The notes beneath the pieces are model-generated. The model saw nothing but the letters and a program-made list of their open reading frames with translations, made no database searches and was not told where the DNA came from. A program made the position numbers and the translations under genes. This document shows, piece by piece, positions 34,641-44,012 of a stretch of DNA of 64,000 bases (its first letter is position 1; each line of letters opens with the position of its first letter). Location: assembly GCA_016937575.1 (NCBI GenBank), contig JAFHKN010000002.1:2480001-2544000 (forward strand), given 5' to 3'. The stretch comes from Roseomonas aeriglobus. Its GTDB lineage: Bacteria > Pseudomonadota > Alphaproteobacteria > Sphingomonadales > Sphingomonadaceae.

Positions 34641-36032
34641 TCAAAGGCCCAACTGCGCTCTGTCGACCGTCGCGGCGACCAGCTCTGCCCGTGCGGCCGA
34701 GCGGCGGAATTCCGCGTCGAGCTGGCGCAGGCGGGCGTCGGCGGCACTCTCTTCGCGCAGATTCACCACCAGAAAGTCACTAGCCCCCAGCTGAAAACGA
34801 CGACGCTCTGCCGCGGCCATGCGGTCGGCGAGTGCCGTTTCGTCGGCGGCGAGGGCGACCAGGCGATCCGCCGTCGTCGCCTGGATGGCGAGGCCGTTCA
34901 CCTCGACGAGGATCTGGTCCTCGATCAATTTCCGGCGGTATCGCAGGCCGTCGGCTTCGGCGGCGGCCTCCGCGATCTTGCCGCGTGCGGACCGACGTTC
35001 GAGCGGCAGCGAGAAGCGCACACCGACGATGCCTTCCGCCGGCGTGCGGTTGGGGCCGCCCAGACCGATGGGGCCGATATCCTTCGCGGCTTCCGCCCGG
35101 ACGTCCAGACGTGGGCGAAGCTCGTTTTCGGCGAGCAAACGCTTCACCTCGACCTGATCGAGGCGAACGAGGATCGCCTCCAGGTCCGGGCGCTCGATGC
35201 GCTGGGCAAGGTCGGGGCCGAGGAGAGGCAGGCGAAGGTCGGGCAGCTTTGCCGGCAGCCGGTCCGGTGACGGAACGACCCGCTCCCCCGATGGATCGCG
35301 TAGATAGAAGGACAAGGCGTTGGCGGCGGCGGCGAGGTCCTGTTCGGCCCGCACCAGCAACGTCTGGCGCCGCACGATGTTCTGGCGGTTTTCCGTACCC
35401 AATATGTCCGGCCGCGCGCCGAGCTGGATCTGCCGCTCGATCGAGGCCTGCCGTTCGGTGGCAAGGCTGAGCAGGTCCCGATAGACCTGCATGCGCAGTC
35501 CGGCGACGACCCAGGCCTGGTACGCGTCGATGGCGCGGCGCTGGACGCCGATCGCGATCATCTCGCGTTCGAGACGTGCGAGTTGGATGTCGCCGCCCGC
35601 CAGCCCCAGGCGACCGCGCCGCTCGTCGATCAGCCGGTCCCGCATCAGCGAGAAGACGGCGCCGACCTTCACTTCGCCCAGTCGATTGGTGAACGACTTG
35701 TCCTCGTAGACGGGAAAGGTGCCGCGCGAGACGCGGTAGCCGCCGTACAACGCACCGCCGTTGTTCGCGAGCGGGCGGGTGGCGCGAGCCTCCGCGACGG
35801 TGCCATCGTAATAGCCGAGCAGACGCGACTGGGCGTCGCCCTCGAACAGCAGGTCGAACGCGCCTTCGGCCGTCAGGCGACGGCCGTCCGCCTGGCGTTC
35901 CTTGGTCATCGCCTCCAGAATGGCCGGGGCATAGGTTGCCGACGAGCGCAGGACGTCGTCCAACATCAGCGTCTGGGCGACCGCCGGCGCTGCGGCGAAC
36001 AGCGACGCGGCGATGGCGACGAAGCGGATCAT
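34641..36032 (-). CDS. TolC-family outer-membrane channel
   Basis: Outer-membrane exit duct of a tripartite export system. The 463-residue protein has a signal peptide (VAIAASLFAAAPAVAQ), then the alternating long coiled-coil helices and short strands of OEP proteins, for example DLLFEGDAQSRLLGYYDG, GVQRRAIDAYQAWVVAGLRM, NRQNIVRRQTLLVRAEQDLAAAANAL and the C-terminal FLVVNLREESAADARLRQLDAEFRRS. Its start overlaps the HlyD stop by four bases, so it is the third gene of an ABC-HlyD-TolC operon. Confidence 0.9.
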   Translation of the reverse strand: MIRFVAIAASLFAAAPAVAQTLMLDDVLRSSATYAPAILEAMTKERQADGRRLTAEGAFDLLFEGDAQSRLLGYYDGTVAEARATRPLANNGGALYGGYRVSRGTFPVYEDKSFTNRLGEVKVGAVFSLMRDRLIDERRGRLGLAGGDIQLARLEREMIAIGVQRRAIDAYQAWVVAGLRMQVYRDLLSLATERQASIERQIQLGARPDILGTENRQNIVRRQTLLVRAEQDLAAAANALSFYLRDPSGERVVPSPDRLPAKLPDLRLPLLGPDLAQRIERPDLEAILVRLDQVEVKRLLAENELRPRLDVRAEAAKDIGPIGLGGPNRTPAEGIVGVRFSLPLERRSARGKIAEAAAEADGLRYRRKLIEDQILVEVNGLAIQATTADRLVALAADETALADRMAAAERRRFQLGASDFLVVNLREESAADARLRQLDAEFRRSAARAELVAATVDRAQLGL

Positions 36033-37093
36033 TTCTTCACCTTCGCGACGGGTTCGGGTGCTGCCGCCGCGCCCTTGCTTTCGTCGGCCGGACGGCGGAA
36101 TTCGAGCGGGAAGTCGTTGAGCTGGCGCCAGAGTTCATAGCCGACGCTGACCGTTTCCATCTGGATCCAGCCACGCACCTTGCCGCCCAGACGAACATAG
36201 TCGGCACTCGGCCACGGCAATTTGCCCGGCATCGGTTCGACGATGACCCGGAACAGGCCCGACACCTGCGCCGACGGATCGATCGAGCGGACGCGCCCGT
36301 CGAACATACCGTGGGCGACCGAGGGCCAGCCGCTGAACTGGACCGCCGGCCAGCCCTCGAACGCCAGACGGACCGGGCGGCCGGGGCGGATGACGGCGAT
36401 ATCGCGACCATCGACCATCAGCTCGACGATCCGGACCGGTGCCTCGGGTGCCAGCGTCGCCAGCTGGTCGCCCGCGGCGACGAGCGTCGCGCTCGCGGCG
36501 GCGTTGATCGACTGGATCCGACCATCGCGCGGGGCGCGAACGGTCTGGGCCGACTGGCGATTGAGCGTCACGTCGACGCGGCTGAGTTTGGCCCGCGCCT
36601 CGGCCAGCTTCGCCCGCTGGTCGGCCACCTTGATCTGCGCGGCCTCGTAATCGCGGCGGGCGGCCAGCCCCTCGGCCAGCAACTGGCCCGAGCGGCCGAC
36701 ATCGATCTGCGATACCGCCATCGCCTGTTCGGCCGCGGCGATCTCGGCCAGCACCTGCGCGCGTTCGGCGGCCAGGCGGGCAAGCAGATTGGGGTCATTG
36801 TCAACGATCCGCGCGATCGGCTGGCCGCGGCGCACGCGGTCGCCGTCGCGGACGTACCAACGCTCGACCCGACCGGGGACCAGCGCGGTCACGTCCTGCA
36901 CGCGATCTTCGGGGTCGAGCGCGGCGACCTGGCCGGTCCCGGCCGACGTCTGCACCCAGGGCACGAGGAAGAGGATGGCGGCCACGATGGCGATGCCGAT
37001 GGTGATCAGCCACGCGATGACCCGCGCGATCCGGGGCGGGCGGATGCGTGTCAGCGTCGGGAAATGACCGATATGATCAGGCTGAAAGGGCAT
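36029..37093 (-). CDS. HlyD-family periplasmic adaptor
   Basis: Membrane-fusion protein joining the inner-membrane ABC protein to TolC. The 354-residue sequence has one N-terminal membrane helix (about 26-48, VIAWLITIGIAIVAAILFLVP), a biotinyl-lipoyl split domain (VTALVPGRVERWYVRDGDRV and VRAPRDGRIQSINAAASAT), a coiled-coil hairpin (LARLAAERAQVLAEIAAAEQ to KVADQRAKLAEARAKL) and a C-terminal beta domain. The ATG at 37093 overlaps the ABC gene by 17 bases. The C-terminus has a Lys/Ala-rich tail. Confidence 0.9.
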   Translation of the reverse strand: MPFQPDHIGHFPTLTRIRPPRIARVIAWLITIGIAIVAAILFLVPWVQTSAGTGQVAALDPEDRVQDVTALVPGRVERWYVRDGDRVRRGQPIARIVDNDPNLLARLAAERAQVLAEIAAAEQAMAVSQIDVGRSGQLLAEGLAARRDYEAAQIKVADQRAKLAEARAKLSRVDVTLNRQSAQTVRAPRDGRIQSINAAASATLVAAGDQLATLAPEAPVRIVELMVDGRDIAVIRPGRPVRLAFEGWPAVQFSGWPSVAHGMFDGRVRSIDPSAQVSGLFRVIVEPMPGKLPWPSADYVRLGGKVRGWIQMETVSVGYELWRQLNDFPLEFRRPADESKGAAAAPEPVAKVKK

Positions 37094-38759
37094 CGCTGCC
37101 TCCATCGCTGGCAAGGGCGATAAGTTCGTCCAGGGTGTCGCAGCGGCGCTGGTGCTGCGCATCCATCCACAGCGCCCCGTCCCGTATCAGCCCCTGGGGG
37201 CGGCGGGTGAACTGAAGGACGGTCGTGCCGCCGCGCAGCTGGGCAAGCGCGGCGTCGATGCGCTCCGGCGGCAGCAGGTCGTAGAGGGGCGACAGCACGA
37301 GCACTTTGGGTCGGGCGAGCAGCGCCGCCGCGAGCTTCAGCGCCATCAGCTCGCCAACCGAGAGCGGCCAGCCTGACGTGGACACGACGGTATCGAGCCC
37401 GTCGTCCAGCCCGCTCAGCCGCTCGGCCAGCCCGACCGTCTCCAGCGCCTCGACCATCCGCGCGCCGTTGCCCGATGCCGCAAGCGTCAGGTAATCGCGG
37501 ATCGACATCTCGACGAAGCTGGGTCGATCGAGGACCATCACCTCCGCGCGGAGACGATAGGTGTCGAACCCGCCGATGTCCTGCCCGCCCACGACGACCA
37601 GGCCGCGGTCCGGCGCCAGATGCCGTTTGAGCAGCATGGCCAGCACCCGGTCGACGCCGGCGGCGGCGACCACGGCGAGCTGCTCGCCGGTCGACACCTC
37701 GAAGTCGAACCGATGTCCGTCGATCTCGACCCGCGACAGGCGGATCGATCCATCGGCGGGGCCGTCACCTTTCACCTTGCCCGCCTCCTGCGGGACGGCC
37801 CAGAACAGCGATAGCTCCTCAAGACCCGCTGCAAGGTCGTACAGCGCTTCGAGATAGGTCCCGAACTGCGCAATGCCGTAGAAGACGCCGGACAGAATGA
37901 GCTCCGCCGCGACCAGCTGCCCGATCGACAGCTGGCCCTGGATGATGAGCCAGCCGCCGAGCGCGAGCAGGGCCGCGCTGGCGGTCGCATAGACGAACAG
38001 CAGCGCGCAGGTCTGGGCGAAGGTGTAGCGGAAATGGCGACGATGCGCGGTGACGTAATTCGCCGTTACCGCCTCCGACCGGTCCATCGCGAAGTTCAGG
38101 TGACGGCTGGACTTGTAGAAGCCGTTCGATCCGCCGACACTCTCCAACCAATGCGCAGCCGCATGTTTGACGTGGCTCTTGGCGACCGCGGTCCGGATCG
38201 CGCCCGACGCCCAGATCTGCCAGATCAGAAACAGCGCGAGCACCAGCACGCCGTTGAAGGCCAGGAAGAACGGGTGATAGAAACTCGTCACGACCAGCCC
38301 GACCAGCCCTTGCAGCATGATGGTGAAACCGCCGATCAGCAGACTGGGCAGGGCTTTCTGAACGGTCATCAGGTCGAAGAAGCGATTGAACAGGTCGCCG
38401 CGGCGTGAATCGGCGAAGAATGGGTTCTGCGCATGCACCGCGCGGATGGTGATCTCGGCGACGACGCGCGCGAACAGCCGCTGTTCGAACAGCGCAAGCA
38501 GATGGACCCGCAGCGCGGCGAGCACCCCCGCCACGAAGAGCAGCAGGAACAACAGACCGGCTAGCGTGAACAATGGTGTCGGCAGCGCGGTGTTCGCGAC
38601 CGAATTGATCAGCAGCTGGACCGAAATCGGCGTCGCCAGCGAAAGCAGCGAGATCGCGACGCCATAGACGACCGCCAGACGCACGAAAGCGGCATCGGGC
38701 GAGAGTACCAACCTCGTCCAGCCCAGGAAGGCCCGGATGCCCGGGCGCGTGTCCGCCAT
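37077..38759 (-). CDS. ABC exporter-like protein with degenerate nucleotide-binding domain
   Basis: A 560-residue protein with a complete type I exporter membrane domain (about residues 1-320, six helices, no peptidase domain) and a C-terminal ABC-fold domain whose catalytic motifs are lost. Walker A (normally GPSGSGKS) reads AAAGVDRV at 365-372, with Arg371 for the essential Lys. The Q-loop Gln is Asp411. The signature is LSVGE (466-470). Walker B/Glu (DE) is SP at 490-491, and the H-loop His is Arg519. ATP hydrolysis is therefore very unlikely. The start at 38759 follows a GGGAGA ribosome site. It leads the HlyD-TolC operon, so it may be a non-hydrolytic channel, a heterodimer half, or a sensor. 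Confidence 0.9.
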   Translation of the reverse strand: MADTRPGIRAFLGWTRLVLSPDAAFVRLAVVYGVAISLLSLATPISVQLLINSVANTALPTPLFTLAGLLFLLLFVAGVLAALRVHLLALFEQRLFARVVAEITIRAVHAQNPFFADSRRGDLFNRFFDLMTVQKALPSLLIGGFTIMLQGLVGLVVTSFYHPFFLAFNGVLVLALFLIWQIWASGAIRTAVAKSHVKHAAAHWLESVGGSNGFYKSSRHLNFAMDRSEAVTANYVTAHRRHFRYTFAQTCALLFVYATASAALLALGGWLIIQGQLSIGQLVAAELILSGVFYGIAQFGTYLEALYDLAAGLEELSLFWAVPQEAGKVKGDGPADGSIRLSRVEIDGHRFDFEVSTGEQLAVVAAAGVDRVLAMLLKRHLAPDRGLVVVGGQDIGGFDTYRLRAEVMVLDRPSFVEMSIRDYLTLAASGNGARMVEALETVGLAERLSGLDDGLDTVVSTSGWPLSVGELMALKLAAALLARPKVLVLSPLYDLLPPERIDAALAQLRGGTTVLQFTRRPQGLIRDGALWMDAQHQRRCDTLDELIALASDGGSDALSA

Positions 38760-39152
38760 CGCCAATTCTCCCGCATGAAAAGGGTCGTCGGTGCAACTCA
38801 GATCAGCGCCGAAACGCGATCGTCGCGATGCTTTCAATAGCGTTGCTGCACTGCGCAACAATTCGTAAGAAATCGGCAATTCGCGGACACGCCGCAACGC
38901 CTGCTCGTCCGCATCTTGCGATTTTCAGGGACACGGTCTGTCGGGTTTCCGAACCGCGGAATACGACCCGCCGCCGCGATTCGGCGGCCCGATCGCAGGC
39001 TGTATGCGACGCGCGGTCGGCGTTACGGCATTCGACCGGGACGTGTCTTCGAGGTTGCGACAGGATCGCCGTTGGTGGAGGATGCCGACGATACCGTCCC
39101 CGTCCGCGCGGGCGCATATGTCCTCGAATCGCTTCTATCGGAAAGTCTAAAA
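38760..39152. other. Intergenic region between divergent ABC-like and peptidase genes
   Basis: No convincing gene is seen in these 393 bases. Reading frames present are Arg-rich shadows. The segment should hold both divergent promoters; there is a slightly AT-richer part around 38850-38880 (CAACAATTCGTAAGAAATCGG) but no clear -35/-10 pair or long palindrome. Confidence 0.5.
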
Positions 39153-41486
39153 ATGCGTTTGCTACCCTGCAGCCTTACGATGTTCCTGCTCGCCGGCACC
39201 GCGGCGGCGCAGCAACGGCCGATGGTGACGGACGCCGACTATACGCGTGCGATGCACCAGCTGGGACCGTGGACGGCGCCACTGGTCGACCACGCGGTGC
39301 GTGCGGCAACGTGGGTCGATACGCGGCGCTTCTGGTATGTCGATACCGACCGCGGCATTCCGACGATCATGCTGGTCGACGCGGAAAAGCGTACGAAGGC
39401 GCCGGCGTTCGATACCAAGCTGCTGCTGGGCGCGCTGAATGCGGCCGGCATGAAGGAACAGGATGCGACGAAGCTGGGCCTGAGCGGCTTCGAACCGGAT
39501 TTTGCGAAGAACAGCGCGATCGTGACCGTCCGCGGTGAGCGATATTCCTGTGCGCTCGCCCAGCCCTATGGATGCGCCAAGGTGGCTGAGCCGCAGGCCG
39601 CCCAGGTCGGTCGGCGCGGTCAGCCGGCGGCGGTGGTATCGCCGGACGGCAAACGCGCGGTCTTCCAGCGTGACTGGAACCTGTGGGTCCGCGACATCGC
39701 CAGTGGCGCGGAGCGACAGCTGACGACCGACGGCGTGAAGGACTTCGGCTACGCGACCGACAATGCCGGCTGGCGTCATTCGGATCAGGCGATCGTCATC
39801 TGGTCGCCGGATTCGACGAAAGTGGCGACCTTTCAGCAGGATCAGCGGGGTGTGGCCGATTTCTCGACCACGACCACCCAGGTCGGCCATTCGGTCGTCG
39901 AAACGTGGAAATATCCGTTCGTCGGCGACAAGGAGATCTTCAAGATCCACCGCGTCATCGTCGATGTCGACGCAGGCAAGGTCACGCGTCTGGACATGCC
40001 GGCGGATCTGCACCGGTCGTCGCTGTGCGACGACGTGGTTTGCGGCGACGGTCCGCAGGACATGCAATGGGCCAAGGACAGCCGCACGCTTGCCTTCGTG
40101 TCCACCTCGCGCGACCACAAGGTCGAAACGATGCGCATCGCCGACGCGGCGACCGGCGCGGTGCGCGACGTGTTCACCGAAACCGTGCCGACCTGGTTTG
40201 ACAGCGGGTACAACGACGAAGGGATCAACTGGCGCTATCTGTCTGAGCGCGGCGAAATCCTGTGGTGGTCGCAGCGCGACGACTGGGGACATTATTATCT
40301 TTACAGCGCCGCCACCGGCAAACTCCTGCGGCAGGTGACGCGGGGGCAATGGAATGTCGATCACCCGATCCACATCGATGAGCGGACGGGCAAGATGCTG
40401 ATCGCCGGTGTCGGGCGGGAGCCCGGCGTCGATCCCTATTATCGCAGCATCTATGCGATCGATCTGAAAGGCGGCACGCCAAAACTGCTGACGCCGGAGC
40501 GGCAGGATCATATCGCCATCCCGTCGAGCGACGGGCGCTATTTCGTCGACATCTATTCGACCCCGCAGCAGGCGCAGACGGCGGTTCTGCGGCGCGCGGA
40601 CGGCGCGGTCGTGCAGCAGCTTGCGAAGGGCGACCTGACGCGCCTGCGCGCGGCGGGCTGGCAAGCGCCAGAGAGCATCGCGGTCAAATGCAGCGACGGC
40701 AAGACGCTGTGCCACGGGCTGCTGTTCAAGCCGGCAGGGCTCGATCCGACGCGGAAGTATCCGGTGATCGATTACATCTATCCGGGACCGTTCACGGGTA
40801 CGATCTCGTCCCGCCAGTTTTCCCCGGCGATGGGGGATGCGGGGGCACTGGCCCAGCTGGGCTTCGCCGTCGTCGAAATCGACGGGATGGGAACGCCGCG
40901 CCGCTCGAAGGCTTTCCAGGACTATTATTACCGTGACATGGGCCGCCAGGCCGTGCCCGATCAGGTTACCGGGATCCAGGATCTCGCGACACGTTACGCC
41001 TGGCTGGATATCGATCGCGTGGGCATCTGGGGCCATTCGGGTGGCGGAAATGCGACCGCGGCGGCCATGTTCCGCTACCCCGATTTCTTCAAGGTCGGCA
41101 TCGCCGAAAGCGGAAACCACGACAACCGCAACTATGAGGACGATTATTACGAGAAGTATCTCGGGTTGCTCGAAACCGACGGCAAGACGACCAACTACGA
41201 CCTGCAGGCCAATCAGGACTTCGCCAAGAACCTGAAGGGCAAACTGTTGCTCGCGCACGGGATGCTCGACGACAACGTGCCGGTGTCGAACACACTGCTG
41301 GTCGTCGATGCGCTGCAGAAGGCGAACAAGGACTTCGACCTGATCCTCTTCCCCCGCGCACGCCACGGCTTCGGCGACCAGTCCAGCTATATGATGCGGA
41401 AGCGGTGGGACTATTTCGTCGAGCACCTGATGGGCGCGACCCCGCCGACGGAATTCAAGATCGTGGGACCTGGCGCCGGCCGGTAG
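39153..41486 (+). CDS. Dipeptidyl-peptidase IV-like serine peptidase (S9B)
   Basis: Exported peptidase of 777 residues that would release dipeptides from peptide N-termini, preferring Pro or Ala at position two. A signal peptide (LPCSLTMFLLAGTAAAQ) is followed by an eight-bladed propeller (to about residue 500; RGVADFSTTTTQVGHSVVETWKYP-like region) and an alpha/beta hydrolase domain. The triad is Ser629 (IWGHSGGGNAT), Asp706 (HGMLDDNVP) and His738 (RARHGFG), spaced almost exactly as in human DPP4. The nucleophile elbow is GHSGG rather than the common GWSYG. The ATG at 39153 is chosen for the signal peptide; the long upstream extension is non-coding in style. Confidence 0.92.
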   Translation: MRLLPCSLTMFLLAGTAAAQQRPMVTDADYTRAMHQLGPWTAPLVDHAVRAATWVDTRRFWYVDTDRGIPTIMLVDAEKRTKAPAFDTKLLLGALNAAGMKEQDATKLGLSGFEPDFAKNSAIVTVRGERYSCALAQPYGCAKVAEPQAAQVGRRGQPAAVVSPDGKRAVFQRDWNLWVRDIASGAERQLTTDGVKDFGYATDNAGWRHSDQAIVIWSPDSTKVATFQQDQRGVADFSTTTTQVGHSVVETWKYPFVGDKEIFKIHRVIVDVDAGKVTRLDMPADLHRSSLCDDVVCGDGPQDMQWAKDSRTLAFVSTSRDHKVETMRIADAATGAVRDVFTETVPTWFDSGYNDEGINWRYLSERGEILWWSQRDDWGHYYLYSAATGKLLRQVTRGQWNVDHPIHIDERTGKMLIAGVGREPGVDPYYRSIYAIDLKGGTPKLLTPERQDHIAIPSSDGRYFVDIYSTPQQAQTAVLRRADGAVVQQLAKGDLTRLRAAGWQAPESIAVKCSDGKTLCHGLLFKPAGLDPTRKYPVIDYIYPGPFTGTISSRQFSPAMGDAGALAQLGFAVVEIDGMGTPRRSKAFQDYYYRDMGRQAVPDQVTGIQDLATRYAWLDIDRVGIWGHSGGGNATAAAMFRYPDFFKVGIAESGNHDNRNYEDDYYEKYLGLLETDGKTTNYDLQANQDFAKNLKGKLLLAHGMLDDNVPVSNTLLVVDALQKANKDFDLILFPRARHGFGDQSSYMMRKRWDYFVEHLMGATPPTEFKIVGPGAGR

Positions 41487-41566
41487 CGATACCAGGCGCC
41501 GTATCGCAATTCTTTGAAGTCGCGACGGCAGGGCGGAAACCAGGGCACGCCTGCCAGACGCGCAAT

Positions 41567-41591
41567 CCCCCCGGCCGAGAGGACCGGGGGG
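41567..41591. terminator. GC hairpin downstream of the peptidase gene
   Basis: Perfect inverted repeat CCCCCCGG-N9-CCGGGGGG located 80 bases after the peptidase stop codon, between convergent genes. A stable stem without a T-run; probably a bidirectional transcription end. Confidence 0.5.
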
Positions 41592-41710
41592 ACGCGGGCG
41601 GCCGCGGGTTGTGACGGTCGGGAAGGGTCCGTCCCCGGCAGCCGGCTCGTAGTCCTCCCCAGGGGGCGGGGGGAGGATCCGGGGCGGGCGGCGGCAGGCC
41701 GCCCTGAGGT

Positions 41711-42640
41711 CTACCGCGCCAAGCCGATCGTCACTCGACCGGTGTAACCGGCCGCGACCGATCCGCTGAGCGCAGGCGTCTGCTGCGCGAGCTGGGCGGC
41801 ACTGTTGTCGGCGAACACGTTATCGCTCGCGATCGCAATACGGGCGAAGTTCGTGGATCCGTTGGTATAGGTGCTTACCGCTCCGGAATAGACCTCCGTG
41901 CACGCGGCGGCCGGCATTGCCAGCTGCCCGACCAGGCTGGCGAACCGCCCGCTGGTCGCGACCGCGGTCGATGAAAACACCTCCAGATGGATGTGGGGAT
42001 AGCGGCCGAGATAACAGCCGGGGAAGATCGTCGTGAACGTCACTTCGCCGTTGGCATCCGTCACCAACGCGCCGCGAAGCCAGCTCGCGGTGGGGACGTC
42101 GTACAGCGAATAGCGCCCCGTCGCGTCGCAATGCCAGATATAGACGAGATAGCCGGCCAGGGCGGCGCAGGCGGCATTCACGTTGACGACCTTCAGTGTC
42201 AGGGTCAGCGGAACGCCGGCGGCGGTCGCTGTCTGACCGCTGACGAAGCTGGAGCGGATGTCACTGCGGACGACGCCTGTCGTGGTCAGCACGTTGCTCG
42301 TCGGCCCGCTCGACGTATTGGTGCCGTCCGCCGGATAGGGGCCATTGGTTTCGGTCGGGTCCGCAACGCACACGGTGCTGGTCGACGTCGCGGTGGCACT
42401 CGGCGTGGGTGTCGGCGTCGCGGTGGCCGTCGACGTCGGTGTCGGCGTGACCGTGGAGGCGCCGGTGCTCGTCACCGTGCCCGCGCTTCCGTCGCCACCA
42501 CAGCCCGCGACCATGGCTGCCGTCCCGACCCCCGCAAACAGGCCCAGCGCTCGACGGCGGTTCGCGAGCGCGGCCAGCATCTTCAGGTCATGGGCCAGGC
42601 CCAGGTCGTGGTTGTCGCTCTCGTGCGCCGCAAGGGTCAC
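41711..42640 (-). CDS. Exported intradiol ring-cleavage dioxygenase-like protein
   Basis: A 309-residue protein with the intradiol dioxygenase fold in its C-terminal two thirds. Iron ligands appear as Tyr in GRYSLYDV, Tyr in GCYLGRYPHIH and the two His of the same motif. The N-terminus contains twin-Arg-like NRRRALGLFAGVGTAAMVAGC with a lipobox (VAGC), followed by a Thr/Pro/Ala-rich linker (about residues 50-85). This suggests a Tat-exported, lipid-anchored protein, unlike the cytoplasmic enzymes of aromatic catabolism. The GTG start at 42640 is chosen because GGGAGA lies eight bases upstream and the HESDNHDLGLAHDL segment matches exported homologues from memory. Confidence 0.85.
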   Translation of the reverse strand: MTLAAHESDNHDLGLAHDLKMLAALANRRRALGLFAGVGTAAMVAGCGGDGSAGTVTSTGASTVTPTPTSTATATPTPTPSATATSTSTVCVADPTETNGPYPADGTNTSSGPTSNVLTTTGVVRSDIRSSFVSGQTATAAGVPLTLTLKVVNVNAACAALAGYLVYIWHCDATGRYSLYDVPTASWLRGALVTDANGEVTFTTIFPGCYLGRYPHIHLEVFSSTAVATSGRFASLVGQLAMPAAACTEVYSGAVSTYTNGSTNFARIAIASDNVFADNSAAQLAQQTPALSGSVAAGYTGRVTIGLAR

Positions 42641-42728
42641 GGTGGTATCTCCCGTTTGCTGTGCCGGGAGGATTAGGCGGCGGATCGTGCCGCCATATTT
42701 CGCCGGATGGCGCGAATGTTTCGGCGTG

Positions 42729-44012
42729 TTACGCCAGCGGCAGCGTGACGGAGGCAACGCCGCCGCCCCCGACCGCCGTGCTTAGTGTCACGCTGCCACC
42801 GTGAATCTCTGCGATCGACCGCACGATGGCGAGACCCAGTCCGGTGCCGCCCGTCGCCCGGCTGCGCGACGGATCCCCGCGGACGAAGGGTTCGAACAGC
42901 CGGTCGCCCAGGACAGGATCGAAGCCTGTCCCGCGATCGGTGACGGTCACGCACACCTCGCGCTCGCTGCGCGTCCAGGCGACGTCGGCGGCATCGCCGT
43001 AGCGCACGGCATTCTCGACCAGGTTGGCGAACAGCCGCCGAAGCGCCGCTGCGTCCCCGCGCACGACGGCACGCTCGCCGGGCCGGACCGTGACCGGCTG
43101 GCCGGCGACCGACAGATCGTCGACCAGCGCGTCGAGCACGCTGCCCAGGTCCACGCGTGTCGTCTCGACCATCCGCTCGTCGCGGGCGAAGCGCAGCACG
43201 TCGCCCAGCATCGCCCGCATTTCATCGAGATCCGCCGACGCCCGCAGCCGCGCCGCATCCGGCAATTGCTCGACCCAGAAGGCGATGCGCGAAAGCGGCG
43301 TGCCCAGGTCGTGCGCGATCGCGGCGAGCATCGCCGTCCGGCTTTCGGCGTGTCGCGCCAGCCGCCCGTGCATCGCCGACAAGGCATCGCCAAGCTCGCG
43401 AACCTCGCGCGGGCCGCCGGCCGGGGCGGCGAAATCCCGCCCGACGCGTCCGTGCGCGGCCGCCTGGGCCAGCTGACGCAAGGGGCGCGTGATCGCCCGC
43501 GTGATCAGCCAGGCGGCGATCCCGAGCACGATGCACGCGACACCCATCGCCTGCAGCGTCCACCAATGCCATTTCGAGAACAGCCGCGGCGGGCGGGTGG
43601 AGAGCACGCGCCATCCGCCGTCGTGCCGGACGGCGGCGGAGAACGGGCCACGCAGGGCAAAGGGATCGTGCTGGCCCTCGAACGCCACGACGCGGACCGA
43701 CGCGCGCGGCACCCGCAGCATCTGCGCCAGCACGTCCTCCGCCATCGGCATCCGTTCGGCGTGTGGCGGAAGGCCCGACCAGCGCGCGCCGGTGACCAAC
43801 GTCATTGGCTGATCCGACAGGGGCGGCGCGATGCCCATGCGCAAGGCGGTCGCGACCGTTTCCAAGCGCACCGGCGCCGGGCGGGGCGGCGGGCCGCGAA
43901 AGGTAACCGCAAATAACAGCAGCGCGGTCAGGATCACCGAAATGATCGTCAACGCGAAGATCGGCAGCGCGATCGAGACGCGCCGCGACCGGCGGGCGGG
44001 CGCCGCCGTCAT
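42729..44012 (-). CDS. Sensor histidine kinase (EnvZ-like)
   Basis: A 427-residue kinase with membrane helices at about 12-38 and 152-172, enclosing a periplasmic sensor of roughly 110 residues, then a HAMP domain (to about 225), a dimerisation domain with phospho-acceptor His234 (AAIAHDLGTPLSRI) and an HATPase domain (NLVENAVRYGDAAD N-box, VTDRGTGFDP, GTGLGLAIVRSIAEIHGG). Its start overlaps the response regulator gene by four bases. The pair controls unknown targets; the divergent Pro/Gly-rich secreted protein is one candidate. Confidence 0.94.
   Translation of the reverse strand: MTAAPARRSRRVSIALPIFALTIISVILTALLLFAVTFRGPPPRPAPVRLETVATALRMGIAPPLSDQPMTLVTGARWSGLPPHAERMPMAEDVLAQMLRVPRASVRVVAFEGQHDPFALRGPFSAAVRHDGGWRVLSTRPPRLFSKWHWWTLQAMGVACIVLGIAAWLITRAITRPLRQLAQAAAHGRVGRDFAAPAGGPREVRELGDALSAMHGRLARHAESRTAMLAAIAHDLGTPLSRIAFWVEQLPDAARLRASADLDEMRAMLGDVLRFARDERMVETTRVDLGSVLDALVDDLSVAGQPVTVRPGERAVVRGDAAALRRLFANLVENAVRYGDAADVAWTRSEREVCVTVTDRGTGFDPVLGDRLFEPFVRGDPSRSRATGGTGLGLAIVRSIAEIHGGSVTLSTAVGGGGVASVTLPLA

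Noticed and set aside
38803..39117. A 104-codon minus-strand frame in the gap between the ABC-like and peptidase genes.
   Set aside because: Arg-rich, no ribosome site, and no protein-like hydrophobic pattern; treated as non-coding.
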